Shown here piece by piece: positions 1-7,485 of a stretch of 12,841 nucleotides of DNA; within the stretch, counting starts at the first letter, position 1, and the number at the start of each line of letters is the position of its first letter. Below the pieces are notes generated by a model. The model did no database searches and had not been told where the DNA came from. It was given only the letters and a program-made list of their open reading frames with translations. The translations under genes and the position numbers were made by a program. Source of the DNA: Psychrosphaera sp. (GTDB lineage: Bacteria; Pseudomonadota; Gammaproteobacteria; Enterobacterales; Alteromonadaceae); contig JAOHFM010000047.1 in the NCBI GenBank assembly GCA_028098005.1, forward strand, positions 1-12,841. Direction: 5' to 3'.

Positions 1-820
1 CTAATCCTGATTCTAATATCTCCCAATAAACCCCGGTTCCGTCCGACTCTGTATATTCTTGCCAAGTTCCGCTTACTACTTTAACGTTCCGTTGTTTAAT
101 CGGCTTTCCAGTTTTAGGAAAAGATTGGATACCATACTTTTTCTTTAAAGAATCTAGTTCTCCGCTCTCTAACATTTGCTTTAAGGCTTGCTCTAGCGCA
201 GGTTTAAGAAAAGCAAACTTAGGTGAAAGGTAGTGAAAATCTGGACGCGTATCTAAAACATGCTTGATAGAATGAGGGCTTAGCTTTAACTGCTCAGAAT
301 AATCAATGTTCGCATTTAAAAACGCAGGCAAACGTTGCTTTAATACAACTTCTTCAACTTTAGCCGTGTCTGTTAGTGGTATAACAGTAGGCTTATTGAA
401 ATGTTTTTCTATTATTGTTGGGAACACTTTAAGACCCTTAGGATAACCCAACATGGTAATATCTTCCGGTAGGCAATACCCACAGGATCGTCTATCACCA
501 GTTAATATAACTTGATACTCAAAAAGTGAAAAATCGACTCGAACTAAATCTGGGTAACTTTGCTCTATGACTTGATCCCTTGCCAGCACACCCGAAAGTA
601 CCGACCGGCTCGCTAATTCTAACTCTCGGACGCTTGGAACATTCATAAATTCCACTTTATAACCTAGTTTGTCATAAAGTTTGGTCAGGACTTCGGATAC
701 AAAATAACCTTGTGAGTGTGGGGGTGGTGTGCGCAATAGCACAGTACTTTCTGACGCAACATCCCAGTTCCGGCCAATACTTGACGGCTCTGCATCAGCA
801 TTAAATGCGTTTAAAAACAT
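1..820 (-). CDS. Periplasmic solute-binding-like protein, 3' end outside window, 5' end possibly broken
   Basis: An open frame of 273 codons runs off the left edge. Residues of about 20-232 resemble an SBP_bac_3 (amino-acid ABC transporter type) binding domain: an early strand with TPPPHSQGYF, and near the end an ALKQMLESGELDSLKKKYG helix typical of the family C-terminus. After a short linker, residues 246-273 (VKVVSGTWQEYTESDGTGVYW) look like the start of a second such domain. A CGYC pair lies at 113-116. The first ATG in the open frame is at 820, but it gives a poor N-terminus (MFLNAFNADA) and no Shine-Dalgarno is visible. Upstream in the same frame, an ATG at 854-856 is followed at once by TAA (851-853) and then by KTLLKLTFILMFLNAFNADA, a textbook Sec signal peptide ending in an ADA cleavage site. 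The gene is therefore either a codon-2 nonsense mutant or starts in an unusual way. The ligand cannot be told. It lies just after the rpoS terminator, on the same strand. Confidence 0.7.
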   Translation of the reverse strand, partial: MFLNAFNADAEPSSIGRNWDVASESTVLLRTPPPHSQGYFVSEVLTKLYDKLGYKVEFMNVPSVRELELASRSVLSGVLARDQVIEQSYPDLVRVDFSLFEYQVILTGDRRSCGYCLPEDITMLGYPKGLKVFPTIIEKHFNKPTVIPLTDTAKVEEVVLKQRLPAFLNANIDYSEQLKLSPHSIKHVLDTRPDFHYLSPKFAFLKPALEQALKQMLESGELDSLKKKYGIQSFPKTGKPIKQRNVKVVSGTWQEYTESDGTGVYWEILESGL

Positions 821-932
821 TAATATAAAAGTTAATTTTAAAGAGTTTTTTACATTCAATCTTTGAATACTCAAAATGTTTATAATGAAGCCATCCTAGG
901 CACGAGCATTTAGACTACTATAAATTTCGGGC

Positions 933-961
933 AAAAAAAAGCCGGTGTTCGCTACCGGCTT
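933..961 (-). terminator. Rho-independent terminator of rpoS
   Basis: On the minus strand, 27 bases past the rpoS stop, an 8-bp perfect stem AAGCCGGT/ACCGGCTT (954-961 with 939-946) encloses a 7-base loop and runs into a tract of U residues (933-939). This is a canonical intrinsic terminator. It separates rpoS from the binding-protein gene at the left edge. Confidence 0.92.
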
Positions 962-988
962 AGGAATTAAGTCATTGGATACAGAAGA

Positions 989-1969
989 CTAATGCTCTTC
1001 CACCTGGAACAGAGATTCCATGTTTAAACCTTCATGTAGCGCCATATCCTTTAATCGTCGTAACGCTTCTACTTGGATTTGACGAACTCGCTCTCTAGTT
1101 AAGCCTATTTCTTTACCTACGTTTTCTAACGTAGAAGGTTCATATCCTAGTAAGCCAAAACGACGAGCTAATACTTCTCTTTGCTTTGGATTAAGTTGTT
1201 CTAACCAATGCACAATATTATCATTTATGTCGTCATTTGTTGTTTTGAGCTCAGGGCCTTTTAAGCGATCATCTGCAATTACGTCTAATAGAACTTTATC
1301 AGAGTCACCACCAATAGGTGTATCTACAGAGCTTATACGTTCATTTAAACGCAGCATTTTAGACACATCTTCCACCGGTCGATCGAGTTTTTCTGCAATT
1401 TCTTCCGCTGTCGGCTCGTGATCCAATTGCTGTGCTAGTTCTCGTGCTGTTCGTAAATAAACGTTTAACTCTTTCACTACATGAATGGGTAAACGGATAG
1501 TTCTCGTTTGATTCATGATTGCGCGTTCTATCGTTTGTCTAATCCACCATGTCGCATAGGTAGAGAATCTAAACCCTCTTTCAGGGTCAAACTTTTCAAC
1601 CGCACGAATCAACCCAAGATTGCCTTCTTCAATTAAATCTAGTAGCGCTAATCCACGATTGTTGTATCGACGAGCTATTTTTACGACTAAGCGAAGGTTA
1701 CTTTCAATCATTCGCTTTCGTGATGCGTCACAGCCTTTTAGAGCTTTTCTAGCAAAAAAGACTTCTTCTTCTGCAGTCAGTAGTGGGGAGAATCCAATCT
1801 CACTCAGGTATATCTGAGTTGCGTCTAGATTTTTTGGTTGCTCTGCTTTAAGAACAACTTCTTCTTCAACAGTGTCTTCCGCGTCCTCAACCTCATTCAA
1901 TTGAGCTTCAGAAAACTCTACGTTTTCTTTTACCGTTTTTTCAACTTCAGATACCAGTTCTTGGCCCAT
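989..1969 (-). CDS. rpoS: RNA polymerase sigma factor RpoS (sigma-38)
   Basis: Stationary-phase and general stress sigma factor that directs core RNA polymerase to stress promoters. At 326 aa it is near the usual length (about 330 in E. coli). An acidic N-terminal stretch (residues 1-47) is followed by region 1.2 ([12 protein letters not shown], 49-60), region 2 (about 84-154, with [12 protein letters not shown] and the -10 recognition helix [13 protein letters not shown]), region 3 (about 156-235) and region 4 (about 256-311). Its helix-turn-helix is [21 protein letters not shown]166 in VVKELN corresponds to the E. coli lysine 173 used in extended -10 recognition and RssB binding. The ATG start has GGGAG seven bases upstream (1977-1981). 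nlpD lies directly upstream, as in other gammaproteobacteria, where the main rpoS promoter is inside nlpD. I did not identify that promoter here. Confidence 0.97.
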   Translation of the reverse strand: MGQELVSEVEKTVKENVEFSEAQLNEVEDAEDTVEEEVVLKAEQPKNLDATQIYLSEIGFSPLLTAEEEVFFARKALKGCDASRKRMIESNLRLVVKIARRYNNRGLALLDLIEEGNLGLIRAVEKFDPERGFRFSTYATWWIRQTIERAIMNQTRTIRLPIHVVKELNVYLRTARELAQQLDHEPTAEEIAEKLDRPVEDVSKMLRLNERISSVDTPIGGDSDKVLLDVIADDRLKGPELKTTNDDINDNIVHWLEQLNPKQREVLARRFGLLGYEPSTLENVGKEIGLTRERVRQIQVEALRRLKDMALHEGLNMESLFQVEEH

Positions 1970-1987
1970 AGTGCGACTCCCAGATAC

Positions 1988-2001
1988 ATTGCTTATGCAA
2001 T
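1988..2001 (-). promoter_or_regulatory. Small inverted repeat in the rpoS leader, upstream of the RBS
   Basis: ATTGC-ATAA-GCAAT on the minus strand is a perfect 5-bp stem with a 4-base loop. It can be extended by two pairs if one U-G is allowed. It ends 6 bases before the GGGAG ribosome-binding site of rpoS. The rpoS leader is a known translational control point in enteric bacteria, but this hairpin is short and AT-rich, so any role is a guess. Confidence 0.3.
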
Positions 2002-2030
2002 ATTTTTTAGGTTAACATCTAAGCTTATAA

Positions 2031-2873
2031 CTATTTAGGCAAGTATTTATGAGGATTTACAGTTCGACCACGAAATCTAATTTCAAAGTGAAGTTTGACT
2101 TTGTCGGTTCCAGAGCTGCCCATTTCCGCAATAATTTGTCCCGCCTTAACCCAATCTTGTTCTTTAACCAACAAAGAACGATTGTGAGCATAAGCACTTA
2201 AATAATCATTGTTGTGCTTGATAATAATTAAATTACCAAACCCTCTTAGCGCACTTCCTGCGTAAACTACTTTGCCATCTGCTGCAGCAATAATAGGATC
2301 CCCAGGTCTTCCTCCGAAATCGATGCCTCTGTTACCGTTTTCCTTGGTGGAATAGGTATCGATAATTTTTCCGTCACTTGGGTACCGCCAATTGCGAACC
2401 TTGTGAGGAAACGAATCATTTTCAATTTTTATAATTGTTTCTTTTTGAACTTTTTTTTGTACTTTTTGATTCGTCTGTTTTTTACCGTACTCCTCTGGTT
2501 TTTCTTTTGCAATAGTTTTTTTATTATTTTTTTGTGTTGTATTTATTTTGGTAACAGGTTGTTTTCTGGTTTGATTATTTGCAGCAATAGCTTTGCCTTG
2601 AGATAGGTTCAATTTCTGACCTGGGAATATTTCGTAGGGCTCTGAAATGTTATTATTCTGTGCTAAAAGCCTAAAATCTATCCCCGCTCGCCATGCTATT
2701 GAGTATAAGGTCTCCCCTTTTTGAACCTGGTAACTTTCATCGGTAATAGTATTTTTAAAGGCCTCAGAATAGGAAGAAGAGACCTGGTCTATCATTACAA
2801 TTGGTGCAGGGTACTTACGGTTTGCACAGCCCACAAGAAACAATAATAAGATGAGAGAGATAAATATTTTCAT
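2031..2873 (-). CDS. nlpD: Outer-membrane lipoprotein NlpD, LysM and LytM/M23 domains, amidase activator
   Basis: Activator of the peptidoglycan amidase AmiC at the division septum in relatives. At the N-terminus is a lipoprotein signal with lipobox LVGC, the lipidated cysteine being C16. A LysM peptidoglycan-binding domain covers about 48-90 (YQVQKGETLYSIAW). Residues 100-150 form a Lys/Gln/Thr-rich linker, and an M23/LytM domain covers about 158-278. The catalytic metal site is degenerate. The HxxxD motif reads NRGID at 181-185, with Asn for His, and the HxH motif reads KLH at 260-262. This matches E. coli NlpD, where the domain is a non-enzymatic activator. YAH at 228-230 is kept. The start is 1 base after the yqaA stop, so the genes are likely co-transcribed. 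rpoS follows 61 bases after the stop. Confidence 0.95.
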   Translation of the reverse strand: MKIFISLILLLFLVGCANRKYPAPIVMIDQVSSSYSEAFKNTITDESYQVQKGETLYSIAWRAGIDFRLLAQNNNISEPYEIFPGQKLNLSQGKAIAANNQTRKQPVTKINTTQKNNKKTIAKEKPEEYGKKQTNQKVQKKVQKETIIKIENDSFPHKVRNWRYPSDGKIIDTYSTKENGNRGIDFGGRPGDPIIAAADGKVVYAGSALRGFGNLIIIKHNNDYLSAYAHNRSLLVKEQDWVKAGQIIAEMGSSGTDKVKLHFEIRFRGRTVNPHKYLPK

Positions 2874-2874
2874 T

Positions 2875-3456
2875 TTAAAACTGTTTATATACTACGTAAG
2901 CAACAATTAAACCGACAACCAGCCAACCAAGAACATCAACATATTGTCGAATTTTATGTTCCATTTTTTCACCACCAAAATATAAGATCCCGGCCACCAA
3001 AAAAAACCTCATACCTCTGCCAATACTAGAGGCAATAACAAAAGGCCAAAAGGTCATTGATAACATACCAGCACTCACCGTAAACAATTTATAAGGTATG
3101 GGCGTAAAACCTGCCAAAAAGACTATCCAAACACCAAACCTGTCAAAGTAGCCGACAATTGTTGCGAATTTATCTTGATAATTCATCATTTCAATAAAAG
3201 GAAGTACTACTGGTTCATAAAGGTAGGCGCCTAACATATATCCAACAATTCCTCCTACTACAGAACTAATAGTAGTAATTGAGGCCAAGAACCAGGCTTT
3301 TTTGCGCTGGCTTATTACCATTGGCGCCAACATAACATCAGGAGGTATAGGGAAAAATACGGATTCCGAAAAGGTAAGCAACGCCAAATAGTAAGTTGCG
3401 TATTTATGTTTTGCCCAGCGAATACACGCGTCATATAACTGCGTAAAAACTTTCAT
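2875..3456 (-). CDS. yqaA: YqaA-type DedA/VTT family inner-membrane protein
   Basis: Polytopic membrane protein of 193 aa in the DedA/SNARE-associated (VTT) superfamily, YqaA branch. Hydrophobic segments fall at about 20-45, 55-80, 105-132, 136-160 and 172-192. Family marks are FSESVFFPIPPD (29-40), with the conserved acidic residue E31 in a re-entrant loop, GFTPIPYK (116-123), and SIGRGMRFF (144-152) with conserved Gly/Arg. Better-known DedA proteins support membrane homeostasis, and some move undecaprenyl phosphate or phospholipids. The YqaA branch is uncharacterised, so the function is unknown. It starts inside the pcm stop (TAATG overlap at 3456), showing tight translational coupling. In E. 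coli yqaA lies elsewhere, and here it is inserted between pcm and nlpD. Confidence 0.88.
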   Translation of the reverse strand: MKVFTQLYDACIRWAKHKYATYYLALLTFSESVFFPIPPDVMLAPMVISQRKKAWFLASITTISSVVGGIVGYMLGAYLYEPVVLPFIEMMNYQDKFATIVGYFDRFGVWIVFLAGFTPIPYKLFTVSAGMLSMTFWPFVIASSIGRGMRFFLVAGILYFGGEKMEHKIRQYVDVLGWLVVGLIVAYVVYKQF

Positions 3457-4091
3457 TAAGCGGTATCTCCAGATACTAACGGTACAAATTTAACAGGTTC
3501 ATGTTGCGTTTCTATGAACTCATCGCCGTTTCTAACGATGGTGACTAGCTGTTGGTTTTCAATTCCTACTGGAAGAATGAGAATACCGCCCTCTTTTAAC
3601 TGCGACTTTAAAGCTTGGGGAACAGACTCTGGAGCTGCAGTAACAATAATTGCGTCAAATGGCGCTTTACTTTCCCAGCCTAACCAGCCATCACCGTGTT
3701 TCATTTGCACATTATAAATATCTAGTTTTTGAAGCCTTCGCTTAGCTATTAATTGAAGTTGGCGAATCCTTTCTACTGAGTAAATCTGGTCAAACACTCT
3801 ACCAAGTATTGCAGCTTGATAGCCCGAGCCTGTGCCAATTTCAAGCACGTTAGAAGTGACGCCATGCTCAACTAACATTTGGGTCATTTTACCTACAATA
3901 TAAGGCTGAGATATTGTTTGCCCCTGACCAATTGGTAGAGCTGTGTTTTCATAAGCCTTATGAGCTAACACTTGTTCTACAAATAAGTGACGAGGAACCG
4001 ACGAAATTGCATCGAGTACCACAGGATTTTCTATTCCTAACCCTTTTACTTGATTTGCTAGCGTAGCTCCGCTACGAGTATATTGATTCAT
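3456..4091 (-). CDS. pcm: Protein-L-isoaspartate O-methyltransferase
   Basis: Cytosolic repair enzyme that methylates L-isoaspartyl residues formed by protein ageing, using S-adenosylmethionine. At 211 aa it is close to the E. coli 208. The PIMT signature GQGQTISQPYIVGKMT is at 55-70, SAM motif I VLEIGTGSGY at 82-91, motif II PFDAIIVTAAP at 144-154, and the conserved C-terminal FVPLVSG at 202-208. The first 20 residues are not conserved in length between species. The ATG lies 4 bases after the surE stop (TAG), with a weak purine-rich site overlapping that stop. The surE-pcm pairing is standard for the group and fits a stationary-phase survival role, together with rpoS downstream. Confidence 0.96.
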   Translation of the reverse strand: MNQYTRSGATLANQVKGLGIENPVVLDAISSVPRHLFVEQVLAHKAYENTALPIGQGQTISQPYIVGKMTQMLVEHGVTSNVLEIGTGSGYQAAILGRVFDQIYSVERIRQLQLIAKRRLQKLDIYNVQMKHGDGWLGWESKAPFDAIIVTAAPESVPQALKSQLKEGGILILPVGIENQQLVTIVRNGDEFIETQHEPVKFVPLVSGDTA

Positions 4092-4095
4092 GCCA

Positions 4096-4845
4096 CTACT
4101 TTATTTTTTTAACCCAAGAAGACACCGTTTCTAAACTTGAATATGCGGTCATATCTATTTTTAGTGGTGTAATTGAAACTTCATTATTATTTACCGCAAA
4201 AAAGTCAGTACCCTCTCCGGCATCTAACTCTTTGCCCAATGTACCATACCAATATATCTCGCGTCCCCATGGATCTTGTTGCTTTGTCATCATTTCTGCT
4301 TTATGTCTTTTACCAAGGCGCGTAACCGAGAAGCCATTAATATTTTCGAAAGCGACATCGGGTACGTTCACATTAAGTATCTGATCGGACTCCAGAGGAT
4401 GCTCTTTCAAGTGCTCAACAACCTTTTTTGCAACTTGCGCTGCGCATTTCATGTTTTCTTCTGATCGACTAGCAAGGGACATTGCTATAGCAGGAAGCCC
4501 CAAGTGTCTGCCTTCTGCCGCCGCAGCAACAGTGCCAGAATAAAACGTATCATCACCAAGGTTTGCACCATGATTGATACCGGCAACAACCATATCTGGA
4601 GGTTCAGGTAATAGCTGATTTATGGCTAAATGAACACAATCTGTTGGTGTACCATTAACGCTGTAAAACCCATTTTTATGCTTATGTAATCGCAACGGAT
4701 TTGTAAGTGTTAATGCACTACTAGCACCACTTAAATTTCTATCTGGTGCAACTACTGTGACTTCTGCAATTGTACTCAATGCCTCATACAAGGCTTCAAT
4801 ACCAGGTGCAAAAACACCATCATCATTACTAATTAGTATTTTCAT
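4096..4845 (-). CDS. surE: 5'/3'-nucleotidase SurE
   Basis: Divalent-metal nucleoside monophosphate phosphatase (also exopolyphosphatase in E. coli), cytosolic. The start chosen gives 249 aa, beginning [10 protein letters not shown] as in the family. The metal-binding DD is at residues 8-9, the phosphate-loop serine in [10 protein letters not shown] at 38-47, [10 protein letters not shown] at 65-74, and the metal-site [11 protein letters not shown] at 89-99. Another in-frame ATG lies six bases further upstream (4851). I prefer 4845 because the family starts directly with the first beta strand and because AGAG sits 9 bases away rather than 3. The start overlaps the end of truD by 17 bases, implying coupled translation. 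Confidence 0.95.
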   Translation of the reverse strand: MKILISNDDGVFAPGIEALYEALSTIAEVTVVAPDRNLSGASSALTLTNPLRLHKHKNGFYSVNGTPTDCVHLAINQLLPEPPDMVVAGINHGANLGDDTFYSGTVAAAAEGRHLGLPAIAMSLASRSEENMKCAAQVAKKVVEHLKEHPLESDQILNVNVPDVAFENINGFSVTRLGKRHKAEMMTKQQDPWGREIYWYGTLGKELDAGEGTDFFAVNNNEVSITPLKIDMTAYSSLETVSSWVKKIK

Positions 4846-5890
4846 GTTCATGTACTCTAAAGTTAATACACTCTCTTAATACAGAGGTTGCAAAGGCACC
4901 GCTTGGTAAATCAAACTTCACGACCACATCGTTATCTTGTACTTGGCATATTAAATTGTCTGGAACTAGATGTATTACTCGCCTTTGCTGCTCAAGGCCT
5001 TGTTCGGCTAATAGCGTATTCCACGTTGCGTATTCCTCGACAATCGTGTTTTCAAATTCAAAGGCGTCAGCGTCAGCAATGGCATCACCTTTGCCTACCA
5101 TTGGTGCAGATAGCAAAATATCTCGCTCTACCAAGCGGTTATTAATGGAACCATCTAACTCGCTGGTGAAGTACGAGTTACTGCCAGCTAAAACAAATAC
5201 ATCGCCAGCAAAAGGTGTAAAGAGTTTATCCTGCTCGACTCGAGCACTGACGACTTCATTAAAAATAAACGAACGAGCCGCAGACAAGGCAAAACCTTTT
5301 ATCTTTTTGTCACGAATTGACTCGCCATCCGCCCAGCGGTTTGCCCAGTTTAAATTATTACCTTTAAATCCAAAGCGCTGTAATCCAAAGTAATTAGGGA
5401 CCCCTTTTTCAGCAACAACTTCTAACCGAGCCAACAACTCTTCTTTATTTGATACATTTCGAAGACGTATAGAAAAACCATTACCTTCTAACGCACCTAC
5501 TTTTAGCTTTTTCTGATGTCGCTTAGTATCGATAATTTTAATATTGGGAGTTTCAATACCAGACAAATCTAACTCTTGAGTTACGTTTGATTGCACAGAA
5601 AACCACTGGCGACTCACTGACTGCTTATCTTTCAATCCGGCATATCCAACGTCACGTAACCTTTTACCCAACACTTTGGCTAAATGTTGACAGACCTGCT
5701 GAGTATTGAGTTCACGTTTTTCTATTAACAGATATAAATTTTCGCCATCCCCGGTCAACTCAAATGGCAACTTTTCCGTAACCACAAAGTCTTCTGGGAT
5801 TTGCTTAAAATCAGCTTCGCCTTGAGGCTTTCCGTGTAAATAGTTCCAATGAGATAAATCCCAGTCTTGAAAAAAATTAGATTCGTTCAT
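4829..5890 (-). CDS. truD: tRNA pseudouridine(13) synthase TruD
   Basis: Makes pseudouridine at position 13 of tRNA-Glu. Length is 353 aa, in line with the E. coli 349. The catalytic aspartate is D88 in [18 protein letters not shown] (81-98), preceded by the early family motif [12 protein letters not shown] (28-39). NYFGLQRFG at 166-174 is the second conserved block and precedes the TRUD-specific insertion domain. The C-terminus [13 protein letters not shown] is also family-like. The ATG has AAGG seven bases upstream. It starts 15 bases after the ispF stop and overlaps surE, so it belongs to the same operon. Confidence 0.96.
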   Translation of the reverse strand: MNESNFFQDWDLSHWNYLHGKPQGEADFKQIPEDFVVTEKLPFELTGDGENLYLLIEKRELNTQQVCQHLAKVLGKRLRDVGYAGLKDKQSVSRQWFSVQSNVTQELDLSGIETPNIKIIDTKRHQKKLKVGALEGNGFSIRLRNVSNKEELLARLEVVAEKGVPNYFGLQRFGFKGNNLNWANRWADGESIRDKKIKGFALSAARSFIFNEVVSARVEQDKLFTPFAGDVFVLAGSNSYFTSELDGSINNRLVERDILLSAPMVGKGDAIADADAFEFENTIVEEYATWNTLLAEQGLEQQRRVIHLVPDNLICQVQDNDVVVKFDLPSGAFATSVLRECINFRVHEHENTN

Positions 5891-5905
5891 TTATGTACCT
5901 TGTAA

Positions 5906-6385
5906 CTATTTACCTTTTAGTAGCACCACTGCTTGAACAGAGATACCTTCTTTACGACCTTCAAAACCAAGTTTTTCAGTGGTCGTCGCTTTTACTGAAA
6001 CTTGGTCCACGTTAACACCTAAATCTTCCGCTAACGTTTCTCTCATTAAAACAATATGCGGTGCCATCTTTGGCGCCTGAGCCACTATCGTTAAATCGCA
6101 GTTTGATACGCGGTAGCCTTTTTTGAGAATTAAATCATTTACATGACGCAGTAATATACGGCTATCAATATTTTCAAACTCTGATGCATTGTCTGGAAAA
6201 TGCTGTCCTATATCCCCCATGGCTAACGCGCCTAACATTGCGTCGCATAAAGCATGTATCGCTACATCACCATCTGAGTGTGCAATAAAACCTTGATCAA
6301 AAGGAACTTTAACGCCCGCTAATGATAGTGGACCTTGTCCGCCAAATTTATGTACGTCGTAACCCATTCCAATTCTAATATTCAT
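5906..6385 (-). CDS. ispF: 2-C-methyl-D-erythritol 2,4-cyclodiphosphate synthase IspF
   Basis: Fifth step of the MEP (non-mevalonate) isoprenoid pathway: cyclises CDP-methylerythritol 2-phosphate with loss of CMP. With the ATG at 6385 it is 159 aa, exactly the E. coli length. Zinc ligands are D10 and H12 in GYDVH and H44 in [11 protein letters not shown]. The substrate and CDP-binding loops AQAPKMAPH (102-110) and [10 protein letters not shown] (132-141) are intact. A longer frame with a GTG at 6394 is open, but GTGAG there makes a better Shine-Dalgarno for the ATG, and the family begins with MxIRIGxGYDVH. It overlaps the end of ispD by 11 bases. IspD acts two steps earlier in the same pathway; IspE is not in this window. 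Confidence 0.97.
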   Translation of the reverse strand: MNIRIGMGYDVHKFGGQGPLSLAGVKVPFDQGFIAHSDGDVAIHALCDAMLGALAMGDIGQHFPDNASEFENIDSRILLRHVNDLILKKGYRVSNCDLTIVAQAPKMAPHIVLMRETLAEDLGVNVDQVSVKATTTEKLGFEGRKEGISVQAVVLLKGK

Positions 6386-7127
6386 GTTTCTCACTTTCTA
6401 AATAGTATGTCGCCAATGCTATGTCGTCAGGTTCCGTAACTTTTATATTTCTAGCACTCGAGTTAATAATATCAACAGGTACACCTGCTAACTCTAACGC
6501 CGATGCTTCGTCTGTCACACTTTTGCTCACTAACCCCAACGCATCAGTTTGCTGCACAAGTGCATTCAATAATTCTTCAACACTACAAAATTGTGGCGTA
6601 AATGCGTGCCATAGATTATTTCTATCAACAGTAGAGTCGATTCGTGCATGGCTTTCATCTTTAAATTTTATTGCGTCTGAACGCTTCATTGTATCGCGAA
6701 CCTTAGCGCCTAATATTACAGCTCGGTTATGCGTTAAACCATGTTCGTATAGCGCTTTAATTTCTGAGACTAAAACACAAGGCCGAGCCGCATCATGAAC
6801 CATCACATGAGTAAAACCCATTTCCTTTGCATCTCGGATACCATTTAGAACCGAGTCTGCACGCTCTTTTCCACCAGCAACAATTTTAATTTTAGGGTTA
6901 TCGACAGAAGGCAAATTTGAAAACCAAGAATCGTTTTTCGCCAACACAACAATGATCTTATCAACAAATGAAAGATCTAGAAATTTTCTAAGTGTATGTT
7001 CCAATATCGGCTGGTTTACTAGATTTATGTATTGCTTAGGTATTTCAGCACCTAATCGCTTGCCTACCCCTGACGCTGGGATAATCACCGCAATTTGGCT
7101 ATTGCGTGGTATGTCAGTAACGCTCAT
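6375..7127 (-). CDS. ispD: 2-C-methyl-D-erythritol 4-phosphate cytidylyltransferase IspD
   Basis: Third step of the MEP pathway: joins methylerythritol phosphate to CTP, giving CDP-methylerythritol. 250 aa. The CTP-binding loop [19 protein letters not shown] is at 15-33, with a basic residue in the GxGxR position and K31. VHDAARPCV is at 110-118, RDTMK at 144-148, TDEASALE at 205-212 and the C-terminal [13 protein letters not shown] at 227-239. The consensus second alanine of PAAG is serine here, a mild change. The ATG overlaps the ftsB stop by one base (TAATG), and a TGAG lies at a good distance inside the ftsB end, so translation is coupled. CTP is supplied by the product of pyrG upstream, though the two are in separate units. 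Confidence 0.96.
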   Translation of the reverse strand: MSVTDIPRNSQIAVIIPASGVGKRLGAEIPKQYINLVNQPILEHTLRKFLDLSFVDKIIVVLAKNDSWFSNLPSVDNPKIKIVAGGKERADSVLNGIRDAKEMGFTHVMVHDAARPCVLVSEIKALYEHGLTHNRAVILGAKVRDTMKRSDAIKFKDESHARIDSTVDRNNLWHAFTPQFCSVEELLNALVQQTDALGLVSKSVTDEASALELAGVPVDIINSSARNIKVTEPDDIALATYYLESEKHEY

Positions 7128-7411
7128 TATTTCTCATCATTATTAGGTACTAGTCTAAAAAAGGTTTCATTTTGACGAATCATACCTAGCTCATTTCTTG
7201 CACGTTCTTCTATACCTTCCAAACCCACTTTTAAGTCCTTTACGTCTGCAGCCAATAGTTCGTTTCGTTTCATTAACTCATCGTTATCTTGCTTTAAGTT
7301 ATTAACTTCGGCTCTATTGTTTGCATAAAACTGCATACCATTATGCCCTGCTACTAACCGGACAATTAATAACACTGAACAAATGACCATTAGTATATTT
7401 AACGGTTTCAC
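7127..7411 (-). CDS. ftsB: Cell division protein FtsB, GTG start
   Basis: Small bitopic inner-membrane protein of the divisome FtsQLB complex. The open frame extends up to a TTG at 7450, but I place the start at the GTG 7409-7411, giving 94 aa. AGAGGG (7419-7424) lies 7 bases before it, the strongest ribosome-binding site in this operon. The upstream TTG and the ATG at 7435 have none at a useful distance. With the GTG start, the N-terminus to the GHNG motif (residues 22-25) has the same length as in E. coli FtsB, from memory of that protein. A membrane segment is at 4-20, a periplasmic coiled coil at about 30-63, and the family motif [10 protein letters not shown] at 68-77 is followed by ETFFRLVP. 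Confidence 0.92.
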   Translation of the reverse strand: MKPLNILMVICSVLLIVRLVAGHNGMQFYANNRAEVNNLKQDNDELMKRNELLAADVKDLKVGLEGIEERARNELGMIRQNETFFRLVPNNDEK

Positions 7412-7418
7412 GTATTTT

Positions 7419-7424
7419 CCCTCT
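7419..7424 (-). promoter_or_regulatory. Strong Shine-Dalgarno deciding the ftsB start
   Basis: AGAGGG on the minus strand, 7 bases before the GTG at 7411. It lies inside the longest open frame and would be coding if translation began at 7435 or 7450, so it argues for the GTG. Confidence 0.75.
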
Positions 7425-7485
7425 AGTTGGCGCATGTTGATATTATGCAAATCTCAACGAGATAGTTAAAGAAGATTCTGTAATT

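Noticed and set aside
473..484. CGYC pair in the binding-like protein, considered as a thioredoxin-type active site.
   Set aside because: The surrounding sequence is a solute-binding domain with no thioredoxin fold features; more likely a local disulphide.
2403..2606. Long A runs in the nlpD linker coding region, considered as a phase-variation (slippage) tract.
   Set aside because: Runs are about seven A and encode a Lys/Asn-rich linker, ordinary for AT-rich genomes. The frame is intact and no family precedent is known to me.
4888..5393. Plus-strand open frames of 85 and 145 codons opposite truD.
   Set aside because: They lie wholly antisense to the well-supported truD gene and show no recognisable domains; shadows of its codon pattern.
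7450..7468. Short inverted repeat ATCTC-GTT-GAGAT between the unrecognised gene and ftsB, considered as a terminator.
   Set aside because: Five-bp stem with a three-base loop and no U tract after it; too weak to call.
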